This document shows, one piece after another, positions 54,827 to 63,540 of a DNA stretch of 64,000 nucleotides (position 1 is its first letter; each line of letters opens with the position of its first letter). The notes beneath the pieces are model-generated. The model did not search any database. It saw only the letters and a program-made list of their open reading frames with translations, and was not told the origin of the DNA. The stretch covers positions 372,001 through 436,000 of the forward strand of contig NZ_CP038636.1 in assembly GCF_004768545.1 (NCBI RefSeq). The letters run 5' to 3'. The stretch is from Cupriavidus oxalaticus. Lineage in GTDB: Bacteria; Pseudomonadota; Gammaproteobacteria; Burkholderiales; Burkholderiaceae. A program made the position numbers and the translations under genes.

Positions 54827-56161
54827 ATGACTACGTATTCATTGGGGGCGGTGTCCGAGCCAGCTCGGTCTACATCCGTGTTTCGCACTGCAGACGTCTG
54901 CGTCGTTGGAGGTGGCGCTGCTGGGGTGGCCGCCGCCATTGCCGCGTCGCGGACGGGTGCCAAGGTACTGCTTCTGGAGCGCGAAGGCTTTTTAGGTGGC
55001 ACCCTGACGTCGGTGAGCTTGGGCAGCATCTGCGGCCTCTACGCGGTCACCGATACAGAGGTACAGCAGATTGTGGGCGGGTTCTGCAACGAAGTCATCG
55101 AGCGACTGCGGTCACTTGACGGCCTCGGTGAAACGACTCGATGGCTCGAGACGGCTTCGTTGCCTTACGATCTGTTCGCCATGAAGGTCGCTCTCGATCA
55201 GCTCGTCCAGGAAGCAAAGGTCGAGGTCTTGTTTCATGCAATGGTGGTTGGTGTCGCCATGAAAGAGCGCGAACTGGACGCCGTGCTGATCGAGACCAAG
55301 GAAGGGCGACTCGCCATCCGGGCAAAGTCGTTCGTGGACTGCTCTGGCGATGCCGACCTGGTGAACTTCGCTGGCGCGCCTTGCGAAATTTCGGAAGGCG
55401 ATCTTCAGTTTCCTACCACCATGGTGCGGTTCGGCGGCGTAGACACCGACTCGCTGGCCCGCTTGAGCCGTCCGGCTCTTCGCGAAAGGCTTGAGCGGGC
55501 TGTCGCCGACGGCTACGACCTTCCTCGCACCGCCGGCGGCGTATTTGCCGAACGGCCAGGGCTTGCGCATCTGAACATCACGAAAGTGGCGGTTGACGGT
55601 AAATCGCCCAACCCGTTCGACCTCAGTGTCATGTCACGGGCAGAGATTGCGGGGCGGGAACAAGTCTGCACATACCTGAAGGCATTCCGAAAGTACGTGC
55701 CGGGATTCGAGTCGGCCTTCGTCATGGATACGGGCGCGGTGATCGGCATCCGTGAAAGTCGGCGTACCGTCGGAAGCTACGTCCTTACTGACAAGGATGT
55801 TCTCGAAGGAGCGCGCTTCGACGATGCCATCGGGTGCTGTGCATGGCCAATGGAGGACCACGCTGCGGGTAGGGCGACCAAATGGATTTGGTTGCCGCCT
55901 GGCACGTACTTCCAGATTCCCCTGCGTTCGCTTCTGCTGGAAGGCTTCGACAACCTGATGGTGGCTGGCCGTTGTGCATCGGCCACTCATGGCGCGCAGG
56001 CCTCGATCAGAGTAACCGCGCAATGCTTCGCTATGGGCGAAGCGGCCGGGCTTACCGCTGCAACGGCAGCGGCACGCGGCATTAGCGTTCACCATGTTCC
56101 GGCGTCCGATATCCAGCAGGTACTGGAAAACAATGGTGCCTTCCTTGGAGCCTTGCAATGA
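54827..56161 (+). CDS. FAD-dependent oxidoreductase (FAD_oxidored family)
   Basis: The 444-residue product has the dinucleotide-binding motif VCVVGGGAAGVAAAIAASRTG (residues ~24-44) and an acidic residue after the next strand (LLLEREG). Further motifs are GGTLTSVSLGSICGLY, FVDCSGDADLVNFAG and LMVAGRCASATHGAQASIRVTAQCFAMGEAAG. It probably dehydrogenates a sugar acid or hydroxyacid, passing electrons to a carrier. It overlaps the dehydratase gene by 4 bp and is the first structural gene of the LacI-controlled operon. Confidence 0.88.
   Translation: MTTYSLGAVSEPARSTSVFRTADVCVVGGGAAGVAAAIAASRTGAKVLLLEREGFLGGTLTSVSLGSICGLYAVTDTEVQQIVGGFCNEVIERLRSLDGLGETTRWLETASLPYDLFAMKVALDQLVQEAKVEVLFHAMVVGVAMKERELDAVLIETKEGRLAIRAKSFVDCSGDADLVNFAGAPCEISEGDLQFPTTMVRFGGVDTDSLARLSRPALRERLERAVADGYDLPRTAGGVFAERPGLAHLNITKVAVDGKSPNPFDLSVMSRAEIAGREQVCTYLKAFRKYVPGFESAFVMDTGAVIGIRESRRTVGSYVLTDKDVLEGARFDDAIGCCAWPMEDHAAGRATKWIWLPPGTYFQIPLRSLLLEGFDNLMVAGRCASATHGAQASIRVTAQCFAMGEAAGLTAATAAARGISVHHVPASDIQQVLENNGAFLGALQ
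54828..54841. promoter_or_regulatory. Operator-like repeat 2 (TGNNTACGTANNCA)
   Basis: TGACTACGTATTCA shares its first ten bases with repeat 1 and begins inside the ATG of the FAD oxidoreductase gene. Two copies 76 bp apart flank the leader hairpin, consistent with LacI-family loop formation. Confidence 0.5.
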
Positions 56162-57843
56162 ATTCCCCGAAATACCGTAGCAATTTCGCCCCGGGTACGA
56201 CCCGTTGGGCTCTGCGCAAGGCCCAATGGCAAGCCCTGGGACTGAGCGATGCCGACCTGGACAAGCCGAAGATTGCCGTGGTCAACACCTCGTCGGAGCT
56301 GTCGAGCTGCTTCAGTCACCTCGATGGCGTATCCGCCCACGTGAAGGCGGCGATCCGCGCAGCGGGGGGCGTACCCTTCGAGGTCCGCACCGCCGCCCCG
56401 AGCGACTTCATTACCAGCGCAGGCAAGCAGGGCCGCTACATCCTCCCGTCCCGCGACCTCATCGTGAACGACATCGAGGTGCAAGTCGAGGGCGCACAAC
56501 TCGATGGCATGGTCTGCCTGGCTTCCTGCGACAAGACGACGCCCGGACAAATGATGGCCGCTGCGCGGCTAAACATTCCGACACTGGTGGTGATTTGCGG
56601 CTATCAGGCCAGTGGTCAGTACAAGGGCGAGCATGTGGACATCGAAGATGTCTTCGAGAAGGTCGGCATGCACGTGACTGGTCAACTCTCCTTCGAAGAC
56701 CTGGACGGCATGTGCAAGCGCGCCGTGCGCAGCCCCGGTGTGTGCGCTGGTCTTGGGACTGCGAACTCCATGCACATCGTCTGCGAGGCATTGGGTCTGA
56801 CGCTGCCGGGCGCCAGTCCGGTCCTGGCCAACTCTCCTGCGATGGTCGACCAGGCCCGGGCAGCCGGCGCACGCATTGTCGAGATGGTCAATGAAGGTCT
56901 GACGCCCCGCAGCATTCTGACGCCGGCGGCCTTCCGAAACGCCGTGCGCGTCGCATTGGCACTGTCGACGTCGATCAACGTGCTTCGTCACCTGCAAGGT
57001 GTTGCGGAGGAAGCCGGAACGGATGTGGATCTCTACGATCTCTTTGACCGGCTTGGCCGCGAGGTGCCGTTGCTTGCGACCGTCAAGCCCAACGGTCCGC
57101 ACCGTACGGAGGAGCTTGAAGCGGCGGGTGGCACCCTTGCGACGATCAAACATCTGGCGTCCATGATCGAGCAGGAGTGCTTGACGGTCTCCGGCAAGAC
57201 GTGGAAGGCAATTCTCGACGAATACGAGGCGCCATCGCCGTCGATCCTGCGCACGTTGGACAACCCCATCTCTACGAAGCCGTCGCTGGTCATCCTGAAA
57301 GGATCGCTTGCACCGGAGGGTAGCATTCTCAAGCTCGGCAATGCCGGCGAGAAGGCGGAAAGCTTCCGTGGCAAAGCGATGGTGTTTCACTCTCAGGAGG
57401 AAGCTATCGCGGCGTTGGCGGATGGACGTATCACGGAGGGGACCGTAGCGTGCCTGCGTGGTATGGGGCCGATTGGCGGTCCAGGCGTGGCCTTGGCGTC
57501 GTCATTCGTTGCTGCCGTCGAAGGCGCGGGCTTCAACGGCAAGGTCGCCGTCGTGACGGATGGCCAGCTATCTGGCTTGAACCGCGGTGTCGCGGTCGGT
57601 CAGGTGTGCCCTGAAGCCGCAGCCGGTGGCCCCTTGGCTCTTGTCAAGGATGGCGACGAAATCGAGATCGACATCCCCGGACGGCAGATCAACTTGCTTG
57701 TTGACGAGAAGGAGATGGCTTCGCGTCGGGTCGACGCAGCACCAATCCAGGGTGCTACGGAGCAAGGCTGGCTGAACATCTACAGCAAGACGGTGAAGCC
57801 GCTCGCCAGGGGCGCGGTACTGATTCCCATCCATCCTCGATAA
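56158..57843 (+). CDS. IlvD/Edd-family dehydratase (sugar-acid type)
   Basis: The 561-residue product has three conserved Cys for the Fe-S cluster: Cys51 (SSELSSCFSHL), Cys124 (LASCDKTTPGQ) and Cys196 (SPGVCAG). It also has GPIGGPGVALAS and VVTDGQLSGLNRG. The family removes water from dihydroxy acids to give 2-keto acids: dihydroxyacid, gluconate-6-P, arabonate and xylonate dehydratases. The Bug, LacI and oxidoreductase context points to an aldonic or sugar acid rather than valine synthesis. Its start overlaps the FAD enzyme's stop (ATGA). Confidence 0.92.
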   Translation: MNSPKYRSNFAPGTTRWALRKAQWQALGLSDADLDKPKIAVVNTSSELSSCFSHLDGVSAHVKAAIRAAGGVPFEVRTAAPSDFITSAGKQGRYILPSRDLIVNDIEVQVEGAQLDGMVCLASCDKTTPGQMMAAARLNIPTLVVICGYQASGQYKGEHVDIEDVFEKVGMHVTGQLSFEDLDGMCKRAVRSPGVCAGLGTANSMHIVCEALGLTLPGASPVLANSPAMVDQARAAGARIVEMVNEGLTPRSILTPAAFRNAVRVALALSTSINVLRHLQGVAEEAGTDVDLYDLFDRLGREVPLLATVKPNGPHRTEELEAAGGTLATIKHLASMIEQECLTVSGKTWKAILDEYEAPSPSILRTLDNPISTKPSLVILKGSLAPEGSILKLGNAGEKAESFRGKAMVFHSQEEAIAALADGRITEGTVACLRGMGPIGGPGVALASSFVAAVEGAGFNGKVAVVTDGQLSGLNRGVAVGQVCPEAAAGGPLALVKDGDEIEIDIPGRQINLLVDEKEMASRRVDAAPIQGATEQGWLNIYSKTVKPLARGAVLIPIHPR

Positions 57844-57866
57844 ACTAGAATTGAAGGAGACATATC

Positions 57867-58841
57867 ATGAATGCACTCATCAAAACTGCGTGGCGTGCGG
57901 CCATCGCTGCTTCGGCCTTGGCGTCAGGCATCGCCATGGCAGCCTACCCGGATAAGCCTGTGCGCATTGTTGTGCCATACCCGCCGGGTGGCGCATCCGA
58001 TACGACCGCGCGTGTGCTGAGCGAAAAGCTGAAGGAAGTCACCGGTGGCACGTTTGTGGTCGAGAACCGGCCCGGCGCAAACGGAAACATCGCGGCTGAG
58101 ATGGTGGCCAAGTCGCCGGCAGATGGCTATACGCTTCTGATGGCGAACGTCGGCCCGAATGCCATCAGCCAGTCGATCTACCCGCACCTCGGCTACGACG
58201 TCAACAAGAGCTTCGCCCCAATCGGGCAAACCACCACGGTGCCGATCGTCCTGGTGGCCGGACCGAAGGTCAAAGCGGCGAATATCAAGGGGCTGGTGGC
58301 AGAAGTCAAGGCCAATCCGGGGAAGTACACATTTGCCTCGGCCGGCAATGGCTCCTCCAATCACCTGGTTGGCGAGATGTTCAACTCTGGGCTGAAGCTG
58401 GACATGATGCACGTGCCCTATAAGGGCGATGGCCCAGCCATGACCGATGTGATGGCCGGGCAGGTCTCCATGATGTTCACTACGGCCGTCGCTGCGCGTC
58501 CGTTCGTGACCGGAGGCAAGCTCAAGCTCATCGCAGTGGCAAGTAAGAAGCAAGTGCCGGCGTTCCCCAATGCACCAACAATCGATGAATCCGTGCTTAA
58601 GGGATTCGACGCCTCTTCCTGGGGCGGTCTTGTTGCACCCGCCGGAACTTCGCCAGAAATCATCAAGCAACTGAGTGCTGCACTGATGAAGGTGCTTGCC
58701 ATGCCGGAAGTGAAGAGCCAGTTGGCGACGCTTGGCGCCGAAGTGGTGGCAACTAAGCCTGATGAGTTTGCACGCTATATCAAGAGCGAAGCCGACAAGT
58801 GGGGCGCTGTCGCGAAGTCGGCAAACGTGGTCGCTGAATAA
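57867..58841 (+). CDS. Bug-family periplasmic solute receptor
   Basis: The 324-residue product has a Sec leader (cleavage after AMA, residue ~26) and Bug motifs YPDKPVRIVVPYPPGGASDTTAR, FVVENRPGANGNIAAEMVAKSPADGYTLL and FASAGNGSSNHLVGEMF. Like the other two here it lacks TctA/TctB neighbours. It is the last gene of the LacI-dehydratase operon and probably captures the operon's substrate. It ends near a long perfect inverted repeat. It resembles the 47.5-kb receptor more closely (shared ASDxTAR and NGNIA/NGIIA blocks) than the 59.2-kb one. Confidence 0.92.
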   Translation: MNALIKTAWRAAIAASALASGIAMAAYPDKPVRIVVPYPPGGASDTTARVLSEKLKEVTGGTFVVENRPGANGNIAAEMVAKSPADGYTLLMANVGPNAISQSIYPHLGYDVNKSFAPIGQTTTVPIVLVAGPKVKAANIKGLVAEVKANPGKYTFASAGNGSSNHLVGEMFNSGLKLDMMHVPYKGDGPAMTDVMAGQVSMMFTTAVAARPFVTGGKLKLIAVASKKQVPAFPNAPTIDESVLKGFDASSWGGLVAPAGTSPEIIKQLSAALMKVLAMPEVKSQLATLGAEVVATKPDEFARYIKSEADKWGAVAKSANVVAE

Positions 58842-58856
58842 GCCAGCCCGGATTGT

Positions 58857-58896
58857 GATCGGCCCTTGAGACCTCGTCTGGTCTCAAGGGCCGATC
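58857..58896. terminator. 17-bp perfect inverted repeat downstream of the Bug gene
   Basis: Arms GATCGGCCCTTGAGACC and GGTCTCAAGGGCCGATC pair perfectly around a 6-nt loop, 15 bp after the stop. Only a weak T-rich tail (GCGTTTGT) follows. It probably works as a bidirectional transcription barrier. Confidence 0.75.
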
Positions 58897-58959
58897 GCGT
58901 TTGTCCGGTCGCACTGTACGGGAATTCGGCAAGCAGAGCGGAAAGAGGAAACGGCAAGC

Positions 58960-58995
58960 AAAAGGCCCTGCAAACATAACCTGCAGGGCCTTTTT
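58960..58995. terminator. Bidirectional intrinsic terminator
   Basis: AAAAGGCCCTGCA ... TGCAGGGCCTTTTT gives a 9-bp G/C-rich stem flanked by an A-run on one side and a T-run on the other. It ends both converging operons. Confidence 0.85.
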
Positions 58996-59137
58996 CTGGT
59001 TCACGACTGATTCCTGGCCGGTCAAGGGATCTCTGACGCCGCTTCGGGCAGGCTTGCGCAGAAAGTGATCTGGTCCGACAGCTTGCACGGCACTGCAACG
59101 GTTCGCTGCCAACGTCCGCCGACAGATCGGGGATAAA

Positions 59138-59165
59138 CAAAAAGCCCGCCGGACGTACGGCGGGA
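59138..59165 (-). terminator. Intrinsic terminator of the minus-strand operon
   Basis: CCCGCCG and CGGCGGG (59145-59151 and 59158-59164) pair around a 6-nt loop. On the minus strand the stem is followed by CTTTTTG. It lies 66 bp beyond the stop of the third Bug gene. The other sequence between 58842 and 59230 contains no gene. Confidence 0.8.
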
Positions 59166-59230
59166 TATTGAAGAATGCTCGCGGATCAGAGCGTGTCCGC
59201 TACCGTGCGGACACTTTCTCGACGCAGCAG

Positions 59231-60229
59231 TTACTCCAATCGGACGTTCGCATCGCGGACCACGCTTCCCCATTTCTGGATCTCGGCTTCCACGAGTGTG
59301 GCGAATTTGGTCGGGGAGCTACCCACAACCTCCACACCCTGTTCGCGGAATCGCTTCATGATTTCCGGATCGGCCAATGCCTTCGCGATTTCCTGGTTGA
59401 GTTTCTGGACGACCTCCTTTGGCGTGCCAGCGGGTGCCTGAATGCCGAACCAGACGTTTACCTCGTAGCCCGGCACCCCCGATTCAGCGACGGTCGGCAC
59501 GTCTGGCAGCAGCGTGGATTGCTGCAGACCGGTGACGGCCACAGGCTTGAACTTGCCGGCTCGGATCTGGTTCATCACATTGGGCAAGTTGTCGAACAAC
59601 ACATCGATTTCACCGCCGAGCAGGGCGAGAACAGCCGGGCCACTGCCCTTATACGGGACGTGCGTCAGCTTGGTACCGGTCATCTTCTCGAAGAGCTCCA
59701 TCGACAGATGATTGGAGGAGCCGGATCCAGTGGAGCCGTAGTTCAGCTTGCCGGGATTCTTCTTGGCAAAATCGACGATGTCCTTGACGGTCGCAAGTCC
59801 AAGGTCGTTTCGCGCCACCAGCACGTTCTGGGTGCTGGCAGCCCAGATGACCGGAGAAAAATCCTTGGTCGCGTTGTAGGGAAGCTTCGTGCCGTACAAC
59901 GCGGGAAGTGCGGCGAACGGCAGGGGCGTAATCAGCAACGTGTAGCCATCGGGAGCGGCTTTCGCAACCATCGAATTGCCGATCAATGTGTTGCCACCTG
60001 GCCGATTGTCAACGACCACCGGCTGCTTCCAGAGCTTGGTCAGCTTCTCGCCCACGGTGCGCGCGAGCGTGTCGTTGAAGCCGCCGGGGGTATATGGCAC
60101 GACGATGCGAATGGGCTTGTCCGGGTACGCATCGCTTGCAGCGCCCATGGCGCCACCGAAGGCGGTCGCGCCGGCGGCGCCCGCCAGAGATGACAGAATC
60201 CATTTGCACGCGGTTCTTCTGCTAGGCAT
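59231..60229 (-). CDS. Bug-family periplasmic solute receptor with twin-arginine-like leader
   Basis: From MPSRRTACKWILSSLAG the product is 332 residues; AAGGAG precedes this ATG, so it is preferred to the frame start at 60247. The leader has an Arg pair and ends near AASDA. Bug motifs YPDKPIRIVVPYTPGGFNDTLAR, VVVDNRPGGNTLIGNSMVAKAAPDGYTLL and YGSTGSGSSNHLSMELF follow. It is the distal gene of the minus-strand operon with the enolase-superfamily enzyme and dehydrogenases and has no membrane partner nearby. Confidence 0.92.
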   Translation of the reverse strand: MPSRRTACKWILSSLAGAAGATAFGGAMGAASDAYPDKPIRIVVPYTPGGFNDTLARTVGEKLTKLWKQPVVVDNRPGGNTLIGNSMVAKAAPDGYTLLITPLPFAALPALYGTKLPYNATKDFSPVIWAASTQNVLVARNDLGLATVKDIVDFAKKNPGKLNYGSTGSGSSNHLSMELFEKMTGTKLTHVPYKGSGPAVLALLGGEIDVLFDNLPNVMNQIRAGKFKPVAVTGLQQSTLLPDVPTVAESGVPGYEVNVWFGIQAPAGTPKEVVQKLNQEIAKALADPEIMKRFREQGVEVVGSSPTKFATLVEAEIQKWGSVVRDANVRLE

Positions 60230-60287
60230 CTTTGTCTCCTTCACCATCTTTGTATGTGGTGGATCGGTGTCTGCTGAGCGTATTTGC

Positions 60288-61436
60288 TCAGAACTTGACG
60301 ACGTAACCGGGGCCGTCGATCAACGGGTACTGCTTGAAGATTTCCTCGTCGACTTCGACGCCCAGGCCCGGTGCTTCCGGCGGGACCACGCAACCATCAC
60401 TGCCGATTTCGAAGGTCTTGCCGAACATGTCCCGGAAGGGATTGAAATGCGAAACGCAGGCTTCGAAGTAGCCGGCGTTCTCGGTTGCAGCGAGGAAATG
60501 CAGCGTCGCGGCATGATTGAGGCCCGTAGCGGAGCTGTGGGCGTGGATGGGGATGCGGAAGGCCGAGGCCATGGCGGCGATGCGCATGCCTTCCGTAATG
60601 CCGCCCGTCTTGGACAGGTCGGGCTGCCAGACCTGGACTGCCCCGGCTTCCAGCAGTTGCGCAAACTCGAATCGCATGAAGTGATTCTCGCCAGCCGCGA
60701 TCGGGACGACAGGGGAAATCAGGGCAGCCTCGCGATACGAAGCGAAATCATTGCAGGCGAATGGCTCTTCGAGCCAGCCCGCTTGAATTTCCGCCAGCAC
60801 AGGCATAACACGGCGCACGTCGGCGATCGTGTAGGCCGTATTCGCATCGGTCAGGATGTCGATGTCATCGCCGAGCACGCGGCGCACATGGCGTACCCGC
60901 TCGATATCCGCCTTGACCGAGTCGCCGATTCGCAGTTTGACGGCCTTGTAGCCCTGTTCGATATAGGACTGGGCCTCTTCGGCCAGCGACGCCGCAGGCT
61001 GGTATCCGAGCGCGATGCCGCCGGCATAGGCCGGAATGCGTCGACGCGAGCCGCCCAGCAGCTTGTAGAGCGGCATGTTCGCCGCCTTGCCGCGGATATC
61101 CCAGAGTGCCATGTCGATGCCAGAATGCGCCAGCGCGGCGCCGGCGCCAAGACCGTGGCTGGAAAACTGCATGCGATGCACGCGCTGCCAGGTGCCGACC
61201 ACGTCCGTGGCGTCCATGCCAACCAGCAGCGGCGACAGCGTGTTGTGAATAAGGCTGGTGATGGCGCCAGGACTGCGCCCGGGATGCGACTCGCCATAGC
61301 CCACGATGCCTTCGGACGTTTCAACGCGGATGATGATCGCGTCACGCTTGAGCGTACTACCCACGCCCATGGTGACCGTTTTGCCTTCGGGCAGACAATA
61401 GGACAGGGGAATTGCGGTAATGCGGGTGATCTTCAT
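60288..61436 (-). CDS. Mandelate racemase/muconate lactonizing enzyme-family protein
   Basis: The 382-residue product is an enolase-superfamily enzyme: a capping N-terminal domain, the barrel base motif KAVKLRIG, and metal ligands Asp in DILTDANTAYT, Glu in WLEEPFACND and Glu in IAAGENHFMRFE, with His in HAHSSATGLNHAATLHF later. It dehydrates or racemises an acid sugar or similar carboxylate. Neighbouring dehydrogenases and a Bug receptor suggest a sugar-acid or tartrate-like substrate. Its ATG overlaps the upstream gene's stop by 4 bp. Confidence 0.9.
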   Translation of the reverse strand: MKITRITAIPLSYCLPEGKTVTMGVGSTLKRDAIIIRVETSEGIVGYGESHPGRSPGAITSLIHNTLSPLLVGMDATDVVGTWQRVHRMQFSSHGLGAGAALAHSGIDMALWDIRGKAANMPLYKLLGGSRRRIPAYAGGIALGYQPAASLAEEAQSYIEQGYKAVKLRIGDSVKADIERVRHVRRVLGDDIDILTDANTAYTIADVRRVMPVLAEIQAGWLEEPFACNDFASYREAALISPVVPIAAGENHFMRFEFAQLLEAGAVQVWQPDLSKTGGITEGMRIAAMASAFRIPIHAHSSATGLNHAATLHFLAATENAGYFEACVSHFNPFRDMFGKTFEIGSDGCVVPPEAPGLGVEVDEEIFKQYPLIDGPGYVVKF

Positions 61437-62446
61437 TGGATTGTCTCCTGATTGACGGCGTTGAATTCGGGGTTGACGATGTTGCGTGGTCGTTCGCCTC
61501 GCAGCAGGGCGAGCATCGTGTCGGCGGCGGCCAGCCCCATGGCCATCGAGGCGTCTTGGGTGAGGCCAGCGATATGCGGTGTCAAAAGGACGTTCTGCAG
61601 ATCTCGAAGCGGGCTGTCGTCCGGGAGCGGATGTTGTTCATATACATCGAGTACGGCCCCGCCTATGGTGCCGCTGCGCAAAGCGTCGATCAGATCCGCC
61701 TGCTGGATGATTGGCCCCCGTGCCACATTGACGAGCACGGTAGTCGGACGCGCATGCGCCAAAAGCGTCTTGTTCACCATGCCTCTTGTTGCTGCGGTAA
61801 GAGGGCACGCAAGTACGATGTAATCGCTGTGGGCGAATAAAGCGGAGAGTTCCGCCGGGGCGACGTGCGGCGGGAGCCTGGATGGTGTCGACGTATGCGC
61901 AAGCAGCTTCATGCCGAAGCCCGCGCCTGCGATCTCCGCGACCCGGCGCCCGATGGCACCGAAGCCAATGATTCCCAGTGTGGAGCCGCGAAGTTCCCTG
62001 GATTGCTCTGCCGCGAGCATGCGGCGGTTCCAGTCGCCGTCACGCACGGCATTGTCGAAGGTTGCCAGCCGTCTGGTCATTGCGAGCATGGCAGATACCA
62101 CAAATTCGGCAACGGCGTTCGAGTTCGTGTCCGGCGTATTGGCCACTGGGATGCCGTGAGCCGTTGCGCGGTCTACTGGAATGAAGTCCACACCAACACC
62201 ATGACGAACGACGGCGCGAAGACGATGCTCGCGCTCGAACAGATCGCCAGGGAGTTGTCGCCGTACGATCAGACCGTCAACCTGCGCAATGCGATCTCGA
62301 AGGGCTTTATCACTAGCCGCGCCGATCAGTCCTGGAGGCAGTAACTCGACGTCGGCGTTAGCCGCCAGTCGAGCATGCGCCTCCGGGACGATGGCATCAG
62401 TCAGCAGCACAAGCGGGCGACTCGCTACCCCGGAGGCTTGTGTCAT
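61433..62446 (-). CDS. D-isomer 2-hydroxyacid dehydrogenase (phosphoglycerate dehydrogenase-like)
   Basis: The 337-residue product has the NAD motif LGIIGFGAIGRRVAE, HGVGVDFIPVD, the catalytic-Arg block VNVARGPIIQ, YEQHPLPDDSPL (Glu) and LLTPHIAGLTQDA (His). It oxidises or reduces a 2-hydroxyacid with NAD(P). It overlaps its neighbours by 4 bp on each side, so the three genes are tightly coupled. The substrate probably comes from the same pathway as the enolase-type enzyme. Confidence 0.9.
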   Translation of the reverse strand: MTQASGVASRPLVLLTDAIVPEAHARLAANADVELLPPGLIGAASDKALRDRIAQVDGLIVRRQLPGDLFEREHRLRAVVRHGVGVDFIPVDRATAHGIPVANTPDTNSNAVAEFVVSAMLAMTRRLATFDNAVRDGDWNRRMLAAEQSRELRGSTLGIIGFGAIGRRVAEIAGAGFGMKLLAHTSTPSRLPPHVAPAELSALFAHSDYIVLACPLTAATRGMVNKTLLAHARPTTVLVNVARGPIIQQADLIDALRSGTIGGAVLDVYEQHPLPDDSPLRDLQNVLLTPHIAGLTQDASMAMGLAAADTMLALLRGERPRNIVNPEFNAVNQETIQ

Positions 62447-63519
62447 GCGAGAACCGCCCTGGCGATTTCGGCGCCCATTTCCTGTGTACTGGCCCTTCCA
62501 CCCAGGTCAGGCGTTAGTACGCGATCGGGATGCGTAAGGACAGCTTCGATGGCCTTCATGATCGCGGCCGCTGCCTCAGGCTGTCCGAGGTGTTCCAGCA
62601 TCATGGCCCCAGACCAGATCTGACCGATGGGATTCGCAATGCCTTGTCCGGCGATGTCCGGGGCTGAGCCATGCACCGGTTCAAACATCGACGGGTACTT
62701 CCGCTCCGGGTTGATGTTTGCGCTCGGCGCCACTGCAATCGTTCCCGTGATACCGGGGCCGAGATCGGAGAGGATGTCGCCGAACAGGTTCGATCCAACC
62801 ACGACGTCGAAGCGCTCCGGGGACATCGCAAACCGCGCTGCCAGGATATCGATGTGGTACTGGTCGGTGCGGATGTCGGGATAGTCGGCACCCACTGCGG
62901 CAAACCGCTCGTCCCAGAATGGCATGGAATGGAAGATGCCATTGGACTTGGTTGCCGATGTCACGTGATTCCGTCCTAGCTTCTTAGCGAGATCAAACGC
63001 ATAGCGCATGATTCGATCGGTTCCGCGACGAGTGAAGATGGCCTCCTGCGTGACAAACTCATGTTCCGTGCCGGCGAACATGCGTCCGCCAACTTGCGAG
63101 TATTCGCCTTCGGTGTTCTCGCGCACGATCCAGAAGTCGATGTCGCCGGGCTCCTTGTTGGCGAGCGGGCAGGGAACACCGGGCAGAAGCCTGACCGGTC
63201 GCAGGTTCACGTACTGGTCGAATTCGCGGCGGATCGGGATGAGGAGGTTCCACAGTGATACGTGGTCCGGCACGCCGGGGAAGCCGACTGCGCCGAGAAA
63301 GATGGCGTCAGAGTCGCGTAGCCGCTCGATTCCATCGGACGGCATCATGCTTCCTTGGGCGTGGTAGCGGGCGCAGCTCCAGTCATAGGTCGTGAAGGCG
63401 AGCTTGAAGCCGAACTTAGCGCTGGCGGCTTCCAGGACCCGGATGCCTTCGGGGACCACTTCGTTGCCAATGCCATCGCCTGGAATGACGGCAATCTTGT
63501 ATTGCTGGTTTGTAATCAT
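62443..63519 (-). CDS. Tartrate/isopropylmalate/isocitrate-type dehydrogenase
   Basis: The 358-residue product has the beta-decarboxylating dehydrogenase pattern: IAVIPGDGIGNEVVPEGIRVL at the start, WIVRENTEGEYSQVGGR, DLAKKLGRNHVTSATKSNG (catalytic Lys) and VVGSNLFGDILSDLG with the metal-binding Asp. EPVHGSAPDIAGQGIANP follows. Length and the ENTEGEYSQ segment fit tartrate dehydrogenase (TtuC-like) better than LeuB. It would oxidise and perhaps decarboxylate a hydroxy-dicarboxylate. The 4-bp overlap with the next gene shows an operon. Confidence 0.88.
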   Translation of the reverse strand: MITNQQYKIAVIPGDGIGNEVVPEGIRVLEAASAKFGFKLAFTTYDWSCARYHAQGSMMPSDGIERLRDSDAIFLGAVGFPGVPDHVSLWNLLIPIRREFDQYVNLRPVRLLPGVPCPLANKEPGDIDFWIVRENTEGEYSQVGGRMFAGTEHEFVTQEAIFTRRGTDRIMRYAFDLAKKLGRNHVTSATKSNGIFHSMPFWDERFAAVGADYPDIRTDQYHIDILAARFAMSPERFDVVVGSNLFGDILSDLGPGITGTIAVAPSANINPERKYPSMFEPVHGSAPDIAGQGIANPIGQIWSGAMMLEHLGQPEAAAAIMKAIEAVLTHPDRVLTPDLGGRASTQEMGAEIARAVLA

Positions 63520-63540
63520 GGTGTCGGTTTCCGGGGACGA

